DNA of 64,000 bases from Euryodendron excelsum (taxonomy: Eukaryota; Streptophyta; Magnoliopsida; Ericales; Pentaphylacaceae). The stretch is taken from positions 59,238,683 to 59,302,682 of the forward strand of contig CM065377.1 in NCBI GenBank assembly GCA_033060915.1, in the 5' to 3' direction. Under the pieces are notes generated by a model, which was not told where the DNA came from, ran no database searches, and was given only the letters and a program-made list of their open reading frames with translations. Positions 23,098 to 35,351 of the stretch are shown here, in pieces. Every line of letters begins with the position of its first letter. Within the stretch, counting starts at the first letter, position 1. Both the position numbers and the translations under genes were made by a program.

Positions 23098-24514
23098 TGA
23101 TTGCACTCTAAAAATGCAATTACAACACCTTAATTTGTGTTTTGTTAGATTTAGTTTAGGAGTTTATATGCCTCTTTAGTTAGATTTTAGTATTAACTAA
23201 TTTTATTTTGTTTTATATCCGTTTTGAGTTTAAATCGGATAATTTCGGGAGCATTTCGGATGAAGGGAGAATGAGTTTGCTGTCAGAATACAAACTTCTG
23301 AAGTTGTGGTACAAGATGTTGAAAAACGCAAAGCTAAAACTTTGTAAGGTCATATCTCTCAAATCAGAAGTACTATCGAGATCCATAATATATGCTTGTC
23401 CTATAACTTTTTTAGATCTACCCATTTTGGTCAACCATGCGCACGGTCGATGAAGCATGTGCATAGTCTCTAAGGTGTGGGCACAGTCGTGGACCGCAAG
23501 CTAACCGTGCACACGATCCTACAGGGTTTTGGAGATCCATAGAGCCTATTTTCACATAAATTAAACAGTAAGAAGACCATGCGCACAGTGAACAGTACCG
23601 TGCACATGGTAGGCTCCAGCTCTATTTTTTTTAGCCTATTTAAGGTCATTTTTGGCCAACATTTGGGTCTCTCTTTAATTTTTGCGTACTTTTAGAATTT
23701 TTAGAGAGTTGTAAGAGTAGTATAGAGATAGAACATATAATTTTTCTTTATTTTCTTTGTAATCAAATACTTCAATTTCCTTCAATCAATGTTAGATCTA
23801 CACTTCTTCAAGTAAATTATCATGGAATTAAATAGCTAATCATCTACTTGAACAAAATTGAGAAGATACACTAAGGATCTTCAAAAATTTCAATGGAGAT
23901 AACTAGATTTCAATGATCTATCTTATGATTTCTCTAATTCATCTTAATTGAGTTTGGATCTATAAGAAAACTTAGATTCAAAACACAATTTGGTAACTCT
24001 TATGCACAATTATTCACTTGGTATAGGGATTGCACAAAACCAAGGTTTGTTTCTATGATTTTATCAATGGATAAAAAGCTTGCTCTCAATTAAATATGAA
24101 TCCAAGGTTTTATGGTCTAGATCCTTCAAATCAAGGATGCACAGAGTGATCCTTGATTTGAGTTATCAAATCCTCTGTTAAAACTCTTGTTAGACTTGGT
24201 TGATTGGATCAATTGTATCTAAGCCCTTTTTAATTATCTCTAAATCTATATTTCAATTACTTGCTTAGTTGTTCATTGTTTTCAATTGCTTTGCATTAGT
24301 AGTTAAACAACCTCTCTTCCAATATTAATCATATTTTCGATCTATTTTACTTAGATTCAATTCACATAGTTGTTGTTCAATTCAAGTTAAATTAGTGTTT
24401 TGTAAGTGTTGGTAGTCTATATTAAACTTCGTCCTTGAGAAAATTGATTCTGGTACTCACCGATTTTATACTTCAATTGCGACGCCCGTTTTTGCGGGAA
24501 CTTAACATACAACA
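23098..24514 (+). mobile_element. LTR-like copy X3 (gypsy-type, about 1.4 kb)
   Basis: Starts TGATTGCACTC, as the inverted LTR at 21,154 does, and ends near AACATACAACA after 'tacttcaattgcgacgccc'. The palindrome patch at 23,430-23,610 contains TGCGCA and GTGCAC units, followed by an 'agcctatttaagg' TATA-like box. No flanking target duplication could be confirmed and no internal coding part follows, so it is a solo or truncated LTR. The opposite-strand open frames at about 23,210-23,460 are artefacts. Confidence 0.6.
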
Positions 24515-25780
24515 TTTTAAGAAACGATTTACCAAACACAACTTTTATTTATATTGTTAGAAATCAAAATTTTTTAAATTAAAATTAACAATAAAATTTA
24601 AATATTCCAACTAATAATGTGAGATTTTTAGTCACACATGAATAAGGTTACATAATTTCAAGGTGTCAAATTCAATTCAGGTGAACACAAGTAAATTAAA
24701 GTATTGCAAAGGTAATAAAAAAAATTCAAAAATATGGACATATGCTTTCAAACCGTACATGTCACATTTGGTATAAAATTAAACAAAATATCATGTTTGT
24801 CTTTTGTTTAAAGAAATAAAAGAAATAAAAAAATAAAAAAAGAAAGTCATCTAGAATTAAACGGGGAGGTGTTGTCACGTCACCAACCCACGTCGCCAGT
24901 CTACCCACAACGATGCATCAATTTCTTTTGGTCATCGGAACATGTGTCTCATATACATGTGTATATATTAATAAAAAGAGAAATAATAAAAAAAATTTCA
25001 ACAATGGTCTGTCACGTCAATAAGATCATGGAGTGATCAACACTCATTACTATTCTGAAGCTACCAAATTGTTCTCCCACTATTTTGTTTGCATATTTTA
25101 GAAGTGACACATGGCAAGAAGATGTGATGACTGTGAGTTCTTCAACCGTCCATCTTCTGCTAACGCCCCATGATCGAATAATCCTGCATTCTTGATGTGT
25201 GACAGTTAAGTCATGCTTCTTATATAATGCAAACAGCGAAACAAGAAAGGAGGAAGAGACAGAAAAACAAAGCACGCAGAGAAAAGTTAGGAAAAAAATA
25301 CAATCATACAGAGACAGAAAAAAAAAAAAAAAGAATACAAAGAAGCAGTCTGTAAGATACAAAGCAACGAAAAAAAAAAAAAAAGAGTTCCAAAAAACAC
25401 AAAAGAAGAAAAAAAAAATTACTCAGGTTTTCATAGTCGAATTCTCATAGTTATAATATCTGGTTCTTTCTCTTTCTTTTTAAAGTTCTCTGAAAAGATT
25501 TTTTTTGATATTTTTCCTTCCGAACGTCTTCTACTCTAATGTTTTGTTTTGCTTTTCTAAAATATATATTTATATATAAATATATAAGCTGGCTTGAGTT
25601 TTAAAATAAAAAAAATTTAGAGTTTGAATTCGTTTTGAACTCTACAAATTTTCAAAGTCAATTTTATCTGAAAAGAAAATATTTTTTGAACTTGAAAAGG
25701 ACTCTGTATTTCAAATATATATAAATTTACAGATTCTATATATATATTGATCTCTCTCTTACGGTTGAAATTTTTAATTT
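24515..25780. other. AT-rich stretch with promoter-like sequence, no gene
   Basis: No supported coding region. A TATATAAT-like box (about 25,219-25,226) is followed by a long purine-rich run (25,240-25,430) containing several A homopolymers. The Lys-rich frame at 25,199-25,450 is a product of that run. The stretch may be the U3/R part of the gypsy LTR that precedes the gag-like frame at 28,093; that is inference. Confidence 0.3.
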
Positions 25781-25824
25781 ATGAACTTTTGTCTCTTTGT
25801 AATCTCAAAGTTTAAAATTAAAGT

Positions 25825-25990
25825 TTTGGCTTATTCAATGACGACTCTCATACTCTCAAAATTCAAGCTCCTAAGGTTTCATGACGACTCTTGTGCCTTT
25901 AATTTTAAGCCTTCAAAGCTCCATGACGGTCCTCGTGTCTTTACAATTTCAAGCCTAAGGGTCCATGACGGTGCACATGTTCTCGTTTTT
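25825..25990 (+). repeat. Short degenerate tandem repeat (about 55 bp)
   Basis: Three to four imperfect units contain TCATGACG(A/G) or CCATGACGGT followed by TC(A/G)AGC(C/T)T phrases. They are probably part of a retrotransposon LTR or leader. Confidence 0.45.
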
Positions 25991-26639
25991 ATGCCTCTTA
26001 AGATCATAATTATCATCGATAGTGAAAGCCTTAAAAATAAAAATAGGTGATATAAAAAAAATAAAGGGGATAAAATCATCCTAATTTAATCATGCATTAG
26101 CCTCTGATTCTTATGAATAAAGGAGACATACATGAGCCTCCAGAGTGATCTTTTCTTGATGTTAATGTAAATACAATTACAAAATTAATAGATGTTACTG
26201 AACAAATTTACCCCAAGTCTAGGAGTGATTCACGTGACCAGGGAGGCTTTATGCATTAAATATATGTTCAGCAAGTGAAGCTAGCTTATTTGAGCAAAAA
26301 TAGATTTTTCTTTCTTGGCTTAGGCCCTCTTTAATGTAATTCTTTTTTAATGTATCAAAAAAAAAAAAGTGATTTGACCAAAAACTAAAAGAAATGGGTT
26401 TGTGGTTCTTCAATTGATGAAGCATTACCAATCGATGATGGTAATCAGGTTGACATGAAAAGTCACTGGTACCAGTTTGGTTGAATTACAAGCAATAGCA
26501 TGGGTTTTATTCTATATTTGACTAAAAAGAAAGTATTTACATTGAGCCTTGAAATGTGTGCTCCATGTATTAGGATCCGAATTTCAGATGCATACAAGTT
26601 TCAGAACTTTGCAACCTAATTGGAGCTCCCACCAATTTA

Positions 26640-27190
26640 CATATTGCTCCAAGAAGCTTTGTGTTCAGGACCCTTCACTTCGGCTCTGTTCACTGTTTTC
26701 ATAAGCCCATACTCAAAACAGATTTGTTAGTTATGAGCCCATTCCAAACAACAAACAAAAAGAAGCAGTAAACCCAAGATCCAAAGCCTGAAAAGACCAA
26801 AGGCTTTTAAATTTTCAGATCCCACATTGGCCCAATTCTCTGGTTTTTTTAAAAGACCTAAAACCTTAAATTTTCAGGCCTAATTCCTTCCAAAAGTCAG
26901 GCATTCAAAAAACAATCATGTTGCTGGCTCAATCCTTTTATCTTCGAAAGGCCCAAAGCCCTTTAAATTTCCAACAATTCTTTAGTCTTTTTTTAAAGAC
27001 CCAAACTAGCCATTAAAGCTATCATGTTGCTGGCCCAATCCTTTAATCTTTGAAAGAACCCAAAGCTCTTTAAGTTTCCAGACCACTAAGTGGTCCAATT
27101 CTTTGGTCTTTTCTAAAGACCAAAAAACCAGCCCATTATCTGTATTTCAACACCCAAAATTTTAAAGCCTTCCAAGGCCTTTCAAAAAGA
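26640..27190 (+). repeat. Degenerate tandem repeat with 'gaccaaa' and 'ggcccaat' phrases
   Basis: Four to five imperfect units of roughly 100-130 bp share phrases such as TGGCCCAATTC, TAAAGACC and TTTAAATTTTC. No coding signal is seen. Confidence 0.45.
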
Positions 27191-27380
27191 AGAAAATAAT
27201 TAACGGAGAGGTAATCCATCCATGGCATTGTACATGGGCCAACTTATGTTGCTCCATGTCCATTTTTAGATGGTTTTATCAAAGGCAAAATGGTGCAAGT
27301 GCTAAAGTTATTCTTGGACAGTACTTGCACGTGGATTCTAAATAAAAATATAATCACAATAAATAAATATTATTTTCATC

Positions 27381-27870
27381 CTAAAACTACGATTGACTTG
27401 ATATTAGTCCCGACTCGGATACGTAGGCAATCCATACAAACGGATACAGTTGCAACCTTCGTGAACCCTAACGTTCACTTAAATTACATACAAAAATATA
27501 AATTTTATTTCCAGGACTACAATTGACTTGATTCCAGTCCGAATTTTTCTCGACTCGGATACATAGGTAATCTACTCAAATGGGTACAGTAGACACCTTT
27601 GTGAATAAAATAGTTCACTTAAATTAAATTTGCCTAAATACAATTCAAGACTTAAAAACTAAATAAACAATATTTCCTTTTAAGAACTACGGTTGACTTG
27701 ATTCTAATTCAAACTTATCCAAACTCGGATGCGTAGGTAATTCACTCAAATGGGTACAGTCACGACTTTTGTAAACCCAAATATTCACTTAAATTACATT
27801 TATCAAAAAAATTCAATTCAATTCTATTAAGTTGGAATTAAATGGTATTCCCTTGAAACGAAGAACTATA
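27381..27870 (+). repeat. Tandem repeat with GGATACGTAGGCAAT core (130-170 bp)
   Basis: Three units begin with an ACTAC-GATTGACTTGAT-type phrase (27,391, 27,521 and 27,691), and a partial fourth follows at about 27,860. Each contains CTCGGAT(A/G)C(G/A)TAGG, then GGTACAGT and GTTCACTTAAATTA. The phrase 'gaactacg...gatacgtaggca' also occurs in the Ogre-type LTRs B and C, and I recall it as common in Tat-lineage LTRs and leaders. This supports reading 25,000-28,090 as the LTR and leader of the gag-like frame that follows. Confidence 0.55.
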
Positions 27871-28092
27871 ATTAAGAGATACATTATATCTTGAATGAGT
27901 TTGACCTACACTTTAAAAACTCATATGATATATAATTATATGAGTGAGATTATGTTAAATGTTTGTTCAATTAAATATTACTTGTTAATATTTTTGTTTA
28001 ATATTGTTTTTGGCATGCTCGGTAGGACCCATTCTCCCTTTCATCCTCAACTTGAAAGTTAATTATTTGGTGTTACCTTAATAGGGATTTCA

Positions 28093-29015
28093 ATGGCACA
28101 AAAGGTTGTGATCTACTTTCACAAGATCCAAGTAGTAGCACATGGAGCTACTAAAATGGGTAGTTATCGCACAACTTTTACACTTTGACCGCCCATCCTC
28201 GGTCATTACCCAAGTTGCTTCCAAATTCACCCCATCCTAGCCGCTCCGAAAGCTACCAAAAGGGAGTGCAAAAAGGCAACTTCGGTAATGACAAACAAAG
28301 TCATTTCAAAAAAGTAGAAGACCACGTACACTAAATGTGGAAAAGCCCTTACTAAGAAATTTATTAAGGATAAACTCATTATTGTCAAAACTGAGCCGAA
28401 GGCTGAAGCCCAACTACTTCCAAACCAAATTTGGGTTGGGTCAATCCCAATTGAGTTGCCTTTTACAATGTCTGTGATGGCAACATCAGTTCGAGAAGAC
28501 AAGAAAATGCCCAAGCCTTCTCCAAAGGTAGAGGCGGCAAAGACTCCTAAAAGAATTGAAGTTCTATCAAAGCCTAGAATGTTGAACTCTCTATCAACTA
28601 AAGGAGCAAAAACTTTCAAGCTCTTTAAGGAGTCCACTTTTACTATCACAGAAAACAGCAAGAAAGAGAAAAAGTCAAAGAACAAGAAAGGACCAAAAGA
28701 TAAACAACAAATACCTCAAATTCCTGATACTCCAGAGGCAACTCTCTATTCTCTTTTTGCTTTTAGGGTCGAGAAGTCTAAAGGTGTTAAGTCAGAAAAG
28801 GAAAAAAAGAAATGGGCATTCTTTTCAGGTTTTCTACTGAAAAAGGAAATGCAGCATGTACATGGGGTACCCTTTATGTTTGCAGATAATACAATGCCCT
28901 ATAATGGTCCAATTACTTGATCAAGGCCACAAATTATGTCAAAATCCCCTCTCAAAGAGTTAATCACTTCAAAGAAGCTGCATAATCAAAATTAACCAAG
29001 TGTGACGTTTGAAAA
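28093..29015 (+). pseudogene. Gypsy gag-like ORF, 5' part, decayed
   Basis: One frame runs from an ATG at 28,093 to 29,015 with internal stops at 28,186 (TGA), 28,315 (TAG), 28,918 (TGA) and 28,993 (TAA). All four could come from C-to-T changes. The middle is Lys/Pro-rich and basic. The 3' part has a GPIT-stop-SRPQIM segment that resembles the 'G-P-I/V-T-R-S-R' stretch of plant gypsy ORFs (from memory). The frame is cut at 29,015 by an LTR insertion and continues at 36,291. I cannot assign a precise domain; structural Gag or its N-terminal extension is the likeliest reading. Confidence 0.55.
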
Positions 29016-29728
29016 TGTTGACTCCATGCCTTGATTTTGATGGTAACAAAACTTTGTTTTAATGTTTAATTAATTTATTTAGTGTGCAGATAAATATTAT
29101 GCATTAATTAGACTATGACTTGAAGCTTAAATTTATTGAAAAACTAATAAAGCTTGTCAGGAAGATTTGAAAAGTGTGTTGAACCCTTGAATAGATGGAA
29201 CAAGTTATATTGATTGAAGAATTCTAGAAGAAGTTATATTGATGAAGATCAAAGGTTGAAGAGCATGATGGATTGATATATTCAACAAGTTCATCTTATA
29301 AATTGAAGATACTTAAAAGTTGACGAAAATCAAATAAAGAGATTGAAGATGTACAAAAAAGCATAACAGATCATTTGAAGAGAAGAGATCTCAAATCTTG
29401 AAAGTTCTCTTGAAAATTTTGAAGAAGACTTAGATCAATGGAAGAAAAAATATTGATTGAAAAGTCTTAGATATAATCAAACTAAATTGATTTCATCTCG
29501 AAGAGATTGAAGGTGTTAAAAATCAAGAGAAGTGAATATCACAACTATTGGAAGATCTCTTGGAAGATTTAACGAAGTCTCAACAAATCAAATGAAACCA
29601 TGAATTAATTGAAAAAACTCTTGAAAAACCACATTCATGGAATGATCTAGGATATCATTGCAGTACTTAAAGGATTGGAAGAATGTTGAAGAAGTCTTGC
29701 ATAATGAAGCTTATGGAATTTTTAGGAG

Positions 29729-30172
29729 TCGACACTCAAACCTCCAAGGGTCAACACATGAAGACAATGACTTAAACCTGAGCATTTGTATTGACAAGAG
29801 TCGACACATTTATTCTAAGAGTCGACACTTAGCTCATCAGGTGTCGATACATTGACCATCAAGAGTCGACATATGGAGACAGTGAGCATGATTTTGACAA
29901 GTCATCAGAAGAGTCGACACATGCGCCAAAAGGTGTCAACACATGGAGACAGTAAGCATGATTTTGATAAGTCATCAAAAGAGTAAACACATGAAGGCAG
30001 AGTGCACGGCTATGATATGTCCCTCAAGGAATTGACACATGAACCCAGAAGTGTCAACACATCGAGACAAATTGCTCGAGTTTGAAAAAAGGCTCAGAAG
30101 AGTTGACACATGAGTCCAAAAGTGTTAACACATCGAGACAAATTACACGACTTTGAAAAAGCCTTAAAGGAG
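29729..30172 (+). repeat. About 70-bp GTCGACACATG repeat array, left part
   Basis: Five to seven imperfect units contain AGTCGACACATG or (T/A)GTCAACACATGGAGACA, with a period near 70 bp where clearest (29,872-30,010). The GTCGAC palindrome is best preserved in the first units and drifts to GTTGAC later. The array continues at 35,352-35,545 on the far side of LTR C. Confidence 0.7.
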
Positions 30173-30639
30173 TGTCGCGCCCAAATTTTTCGCACTCGAG
30201 AAATACTCACACAAGCGGAAAAAATGTTGTACTCTCTCGTTAGAACTCACCCTCCTAAAAGAATGAGTGCGACTAGGTTTAAATTGAAAATAGAATATAA
30301 TAAAGGGCTTTTGAAAAAGATTCGAAGTCACCACCTAACTTGATTAAGGTGAGTTAGGTCACCTAAAAACTAAGAATAATCCGAAGACTACACTTAGGGT
30401 TTTTGAAAACGATTTTGAAAATATCTCCTCAAGAGAGGGTTTTTAAGAAAATAGGTTGTTTGGCAACTTTTGGAAAACATTTAACCCTTTTTGAAAAATA
30501 ACTCCTTTTGGTCTTTGATATCAGTGATCTAAGTTCGGAGGTTGGTTACGTGTAGGGAAGACGCACTAAGCCATCACCCTACCCCGCCCTTTTTGTACCT
30601 ACATGTCAATCTACCCTAGATTCACCTATGAGAGTCTTT

Positions 30640-32960
30640 AACTAACTATTGTTCAATCCTATTCACTTTAAAAAAATAATGTTTGAAAAATATGATGCAT
30701 GATATGCAAGTGCAATAGAAGAGAATTGATTTAGAAAATAGATTTGAAAAGAAGTTAATTTGATTTGAAAAGAGATTTGAAGAGGTAGAATTGAAATTGG
30801 AAAGTTTGAAAATTTGAAAATTGAAATTTGAAAATAGAAATTTTGAAATTAGAATTTTGCAAATGGATTGAAATTTGAGATTTGAAAATGTGGAGACCGC
30901 ACCCATGAGGGTGGAATTGAAAGTTTGAAAAGTGTTGTGACCGCACCTATGAAGGTTGCCTACGTATCCCTTTGGGGGAATCAGGTCAGTCGTAGTTCGA
31001 ACCGGAGTCCCATTGAAAAGAGATTGATTTGAAGAGAGAGAGATTGGATTGGAAGAAAGAGATTGAATTGAAATTTGGATTCGATTTGAGATTAGAAGAG
31101 GAGATTGGAAATTAAAATTGAGAAGATTGGACTTGCTTTGGAAAGATAGATTTGGACTTATTTTAGAAAGATGAAGGTTTAAGAAACCTAGACTTAAGAA
31201 AGATGAGACTTAGGAAAAACTCAAGAGTTTAAGAAAGATTGGATTTAGGAAAGGTTCGATTTAGGAAAGTTTCATTTTTGAAAAGTTTCAAATTAAGAAA
31301 GTTTTGAATTTAGGAAAGTTTTAGGTTTAGGAAAGTTTTCACTTTAGGAAAGTTTTGAAATGAGAAAGTATTGAATTTAGAAATGTTTTGAATTAGGAAA
31401 AGTTTAGTTTAAGAAAGACTTAGAATTTAGAAAGTTTCAAGTTAAGAAAGTTTTGAATTTAGAAAGCTTAGAATTTTAGAAAGATTTTAAATTAGGAAAG
31501 ATTTAGAAAAGGTTTGAATTAAGAAAGTTTTGAATTTAAAAAGCTTAGAATTTTGAAAGATTTAAGATTTTGAAAGTTTTAGAGTTTGAGTTTTAGAAAA
31601 TCTTGAACGTAGGAAAGGTTGAGTTTAAGAAAGTTTTGAAAACTTGAATTTGGAAAGTTAAGGTTTGAAAAGAAGGTAGAATTAGGAAAGGGTTGAATTA
31701 GGAAAGATTTGAAAGTTGAGCTTTAAGGAAAGATTTTTATGTTCAAGTTTTGAAAACTTAAGATTTAGAAAAGGAGAAGTTTTGGAAGGATTCGATTTAG
31801 GAAAATTTTGGATTTTGAAATTTAAGAAAAGATTTAAAGTTTAGGTTTAGGAAACTTATGGTTTAGGAAAGAATTGAATTAAGAAAGGTTTGGATTTGGC
31901 TTCTAAAAGAAAAGATTTGATTTTGTTTCCAAAAACGGAGGACGAGATCTAGTTTCCTAAACGAGAAGATTGGATTTGGTATCCTAAAGGGAAAGTAGGA
32001 TTTGGCAAGGATTTGGAAAGGAAGATTCTAGAAACCCTAGATTCAAAAAATTATAGTTTTGACGTAGAAAATATGTTTTGGAAACATGTATAGTTTTGAT
32101 GTAGAAAACAAGAGGTTTTGGAAACCTAGGTTTGGGGCAAAGTTTGAAAATCATGTTTTTGGGAAGAAAATTAGAGTTTCCTAATTGTGGGTGTTGGGGC
32201 TTGACTTGGGCTCTAAGGAAAGAGGATTTTTGGAAAGTGCGTTTTTGAAAACGAAAGTTTTGTAGAAGGGAATCCTAGGGAGGAGTTTTTGGAAAGTGTG
32301 TTTGAAAATAGAGTTTTTGGAAAAAGATTTTTAAAGAGAAGGAGTTTTGGAAAGCGTGTTTTTGGAAACAAGTTTTTGGAAGAAAAATCCTAGAGGGAGG
32401 TTTCTAGAAAGGAGATTTTGGAAAGAGAGTTTTTGGAAAAAATTTTGGGAAGGAGATTGTTGGAGAGAGTTTTTGAAAAGATTTTTGGGGAACGTTTTTA
32501 GAAAGTGAATTTTGGGGAGAGGATTTTGGAAAGGAGTTGAAAAAGAGAGATTTTGAAAAACAGATTTTGGAAAGAGTTTTTAGAAAATAATTTTGGAGAG
32601 GAGAGTTTTAGGAAAGCGTGTTGAAAAAGAGATTTTTAGAAAGAAAGAATTTTTGAAAAGAGAGTTTTTAGAAGTGGTAAAAACATCTCACTTTCCTAAA
32701 GCAATTCTAACCATAAGAGGGCTAGAACCACTTTAGGAAAGCGGTTTTAAAAAACAATAAGATTTGAAAATATAGACCATAAAAGTCACTTTTAATGTAA
32801 TACTTTCCTAAAGCAACCCTAGCCATGGAAAGGCTAGAATCACCCTAGAATTGTGGTTTTGAAAACAAGTTTTTGAAAAAGAGATTTTGATGCAATTTTG
32901 AAAACAAGTTTGAAAACGGTTTTGCAAATGAGTTTGAAAACGAACTTTGGAAGATGCAAG
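30640..32960 (-). repeat. G-poor (minus-strand) low-complexity tract of LTR C
   Basis: The plus strand is rich in GGAAAG, TTTGAAAA and TTAGGAAAG and nearly free of C. It is the counterpart of 10,850-12,770 in LTR B and lies downstream of the TATA box on the minus strand. Confidence 0.6.
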
Positions 32961-33562
32961 ACTATGATATGCACAATGCAATTTGGGGTCGTGAACATAC
33001 AAGGCTAAGGCTTCACCACATAATCAAGGGAGCCGAACCCACGTGGTCTCCGGTTAGACTAAAAGAAAGCCCCCGACACGGTGACTTTCCAATAGCCCAA
33101 TCCTACACATGGACCGGGAATCCCCTTGTTTCAAGCATGCAAAGAAAGGGGGGGAAAGAGATGGGGGATTAAAATAGAGAAAACCCAAGTGGGTTAGGAG
33201 AGAGAAGAGAGAGGGGGGAAGCGCAAAAATTTAAATAGGGAGCCTACCGTATGTCTTGTTATTTTGCGCGCCTTGCTTTCTTCGGTCTTCGGTCTTCGTC
33301 TTGATCTTCATCTTCAATCTTCAAGAATTTTCTTCAAGCTTTAGATTGCAGCTCTTCAAGTCTTCAAAGGAGGGTTGAAGGTTGGTGTACGAGTGTATGG
33401 GAGTGTGTATGAGTGTATAGGAGGCTAGGGTTTAGTGTATGGTGGCTAGGGTTTGGAAAACCTAAGGAGGCTAGGGTTCCTGGAGTGTTCGAGCTCTATA
33501 TATCGAACTATATGATTTTTAGGTTGAATTTGCGGATCCTTTTCACATTGAATGAGGCTCTG

Positions 33563-33728
33563 TATTTATAGAGGTTGGATAATACTGGCGCCTGTTGCAG
33601 TGGCGCCAGGCCAAAGTTTACACTGGCGCCACTAGGAGTGGCGCCAGGCCATTTTTTGGCTTGGCGCCACCAGCCATTTAGGAAATGTTTAAGGTCGGCA
33701 AGCAACATATCTTTGACTAGATTTGGGC
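33563..33728 (-). promoter_or_regulatory. LTR C core promoter: GGCGCC palindromes and TATA box
   Basis: The TATAAATA complement lies at 33,563-33,570. At least five GGCGCC sites lie between 33,588 and 33,728, that is, just upstream on the minus strand. The two flanking arms form inverted phrases (TGGCGCCA). Confidence 0.6.
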
Positions 33729-34624
33729 GCCTGTACTAGTGACTACCATGCAATTTTTAGCCTAGCTTCACTAGGAGGACTCTGGAAAGTCTGGGAATGA
33801 TTTGAAGGAGCCGGGAATGACCCGGAAGTCCAGAAAGGAGCATGAACACTTAAAATAGTGTCTTGGAGGTATTTGACTTGAAAAGTGAGGATAAAATGTG
33901 TCGGAAAGGTTGACCGAGCCTTTAGGGGCAAAACGGTCAATCGAACCGAGAAACTGCCGAGACAAACTCGGACTGTCCCGGAAGAAGACTTGAGATCTGA
34001 AAACATTATTCAGAATGTTCCCAGAGGTTGCCGGTTTGATTTCCAGAGCCGGCGTGGTCGGAAAAGCTGACCGGCCCACCAGGGGCAAAACGGTCATTTC
34101 GCACCGGCTTGGCCGGAACTGACTCGGAATGATCCAAAAAGGTAAAAGGAAGTTGAGAACACTATAAAAAGTAGTCTCAGGAGGTTACCAGTTTGATACC
34201 TAGAGCCGGTGTGGTCGAAAAAGGAGATCGGCCCACCAGGGCAAAACGGTCATTTTGTACCGAGTTGGCCGGAACTGACTCGGAATGATCCGGAAAGATA
34301 AAGGAAGGTTGAAAATACTATAAAAAGTAGTCTCAAAGGGTTACCTTGTTTGATACCCAGAGCTGGTGTAGTTCCCGGGACATTCGGATGCCTAGGGGCA
34401 AAATGGTCATCTTGACTGAAAAGTCTCGGAAAAGGTCCAAAGGGCAGTTTGGTCATTTTTCACCGAAGTGGGCTAACAGACACTGGTGTTAACCTGGGTT
34501 TTGAGTGTTTCCACCACTCTAACGGCGGTCGTTGTGACATAGGGGTTCGTTGGCAATTCCCTATATCGATCTATTTGTGAGTATTTCCGCTACTCTAACG
34601 GTTTTGTGAGTAGTTTCGCTACTT

Positions 34625-35165
34625 GGACCGTCTCGAGGAATAAACTGTCTCGAGAGTGGGATTGGAAAGGGGACTTATCATCTCCGAGGAGACGCGCCTG
34701 AAGTGGAACCGTCTCGAGGAATAAACTGTCTCGAGAGTGGGATTGGAAAGAGGTCTTACCGTCTTCGAGGAGACGTGCCTGGAGTGGAACCATCTCGAGG
34801 AATAAACTGTCTCGAGAGAGGGATTGGAAAGGGGACTTATCGTCTCCGAAGAGACGTGCCTGGATTAGAACCGTCTCGAGGAATAAACTGTCTCGAGAGT
34901 GGGATTGGAAATGGGTCTTACCGTCTTCAAAAAGACGTGCCTAGAGTGGAACCTTCTCGAGGAATAAACTATCTCGAGAGTGGGATTGGAAAGGGGACTT
35001 ATCATCTCTGAAGAGACGTGCCTAGGATTGGAACCGTCTCGAGAAATAAACTGTCTCGAGAGTGGGGTTGGAAAGGGGTCTTACCGTCTTCGAAAAGACG
35101 TGCCTAGGTTGGAACCGTCTCGAGGAATAAACTGTCTCAAGAGTGGGGTTGGAATTGGAAAGGAA
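34625..35165 (+). repeat. 81-bp tandem repeat with CTCGAG palindromes (about 6.5 units)
   Basis: Unit starts (GAACC or close) lie at 34,706, 34,787, 34,868, 34,949, 35,031 and 35,112: periods 81, 81, 81, 82 and 81. Each unit contains TCTCGAGGAATAAACTGTCTCGAGAG, abbreviated here as two CTCGAG palindromes 14 bp apart, then GGATTGGAAA, then a GTCTTCGAGGAGACG-type hairpin. Because 81 is a multiple of three, a frame stays open and gives a 27-residue protein repeat. I regard that frame as incidental. The array is inside LTR C, in its U3 on the minus strand. Confidence 0.8.
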
Positions 35166-35351
35166 AGGACAATGCCCCTAAGGGCATTTTGGTCATTTTG
35201 CCTCTATTTGGGCCTAACAGGCCCGTGAAGCAATGGACAGACAGGATTTGGACCTAGAGAATTGGTTTCGATAGGAATATGCCCACAATGACTTGAATAC
35301 AAGTCTGGATGGAGTGTAGACTGCCGAGCGGTCAAAAATAGGGTGCTTACA

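Larger units (their letters stand above)
30173..35351 (-). mobile_element. Solo LTR C, Ogre/Tat-type, inverted (5,179 bp)
   Basis: The minus strand reads TGTAAGCACCC at 35,351 and ends GGGCGCGACA at 30,173. The flanks are AGGAG (30,168-30,172) and AAGAG (35,352-35,356), one mismatch. It lies inside the GTCGAC repeat of LTR S. The order of parts matches LTRs A and B: degenerate 'ccgttttgcccct' units (33,910-34,470), GGCGCC cluster and TATA, G-poor tract (C-poor on the plus strand), GGGATACGTAGGCAACC block, and GGTGGTGACTTC near the end. It lacks the X1 insertion of LTR B and so supplies its empty site. It also has an 81-bp repeat not seen in A or B. No gag or pol is present. Confidence 0.8.

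Noticed and set aside
25199..25450. Lys-rich 83-residue frame
   Set aside because: Generated by A homopolymers in a purine-rich run; no conserved motif.
28227..28685. 152-codon minus-strand frame
   Set aside because: It is antisense to the gag-like frame, which has the recognisable basic and GPIT segments and joins in frame with 36,291.
29729..30172. Regular direct repeats, possible CRISPR-like array
   Set aside because: The units are about 70 bp and imperfect without unique spacers, and they lie inside a plant LTR.
34703..35228. Repetitive protein with 27-residue units
   Set aside because: The frame exists only because the DNA repeat is 81 bp. It lies on the antisense strand of an LTR, and a promoter or family match is lacking.
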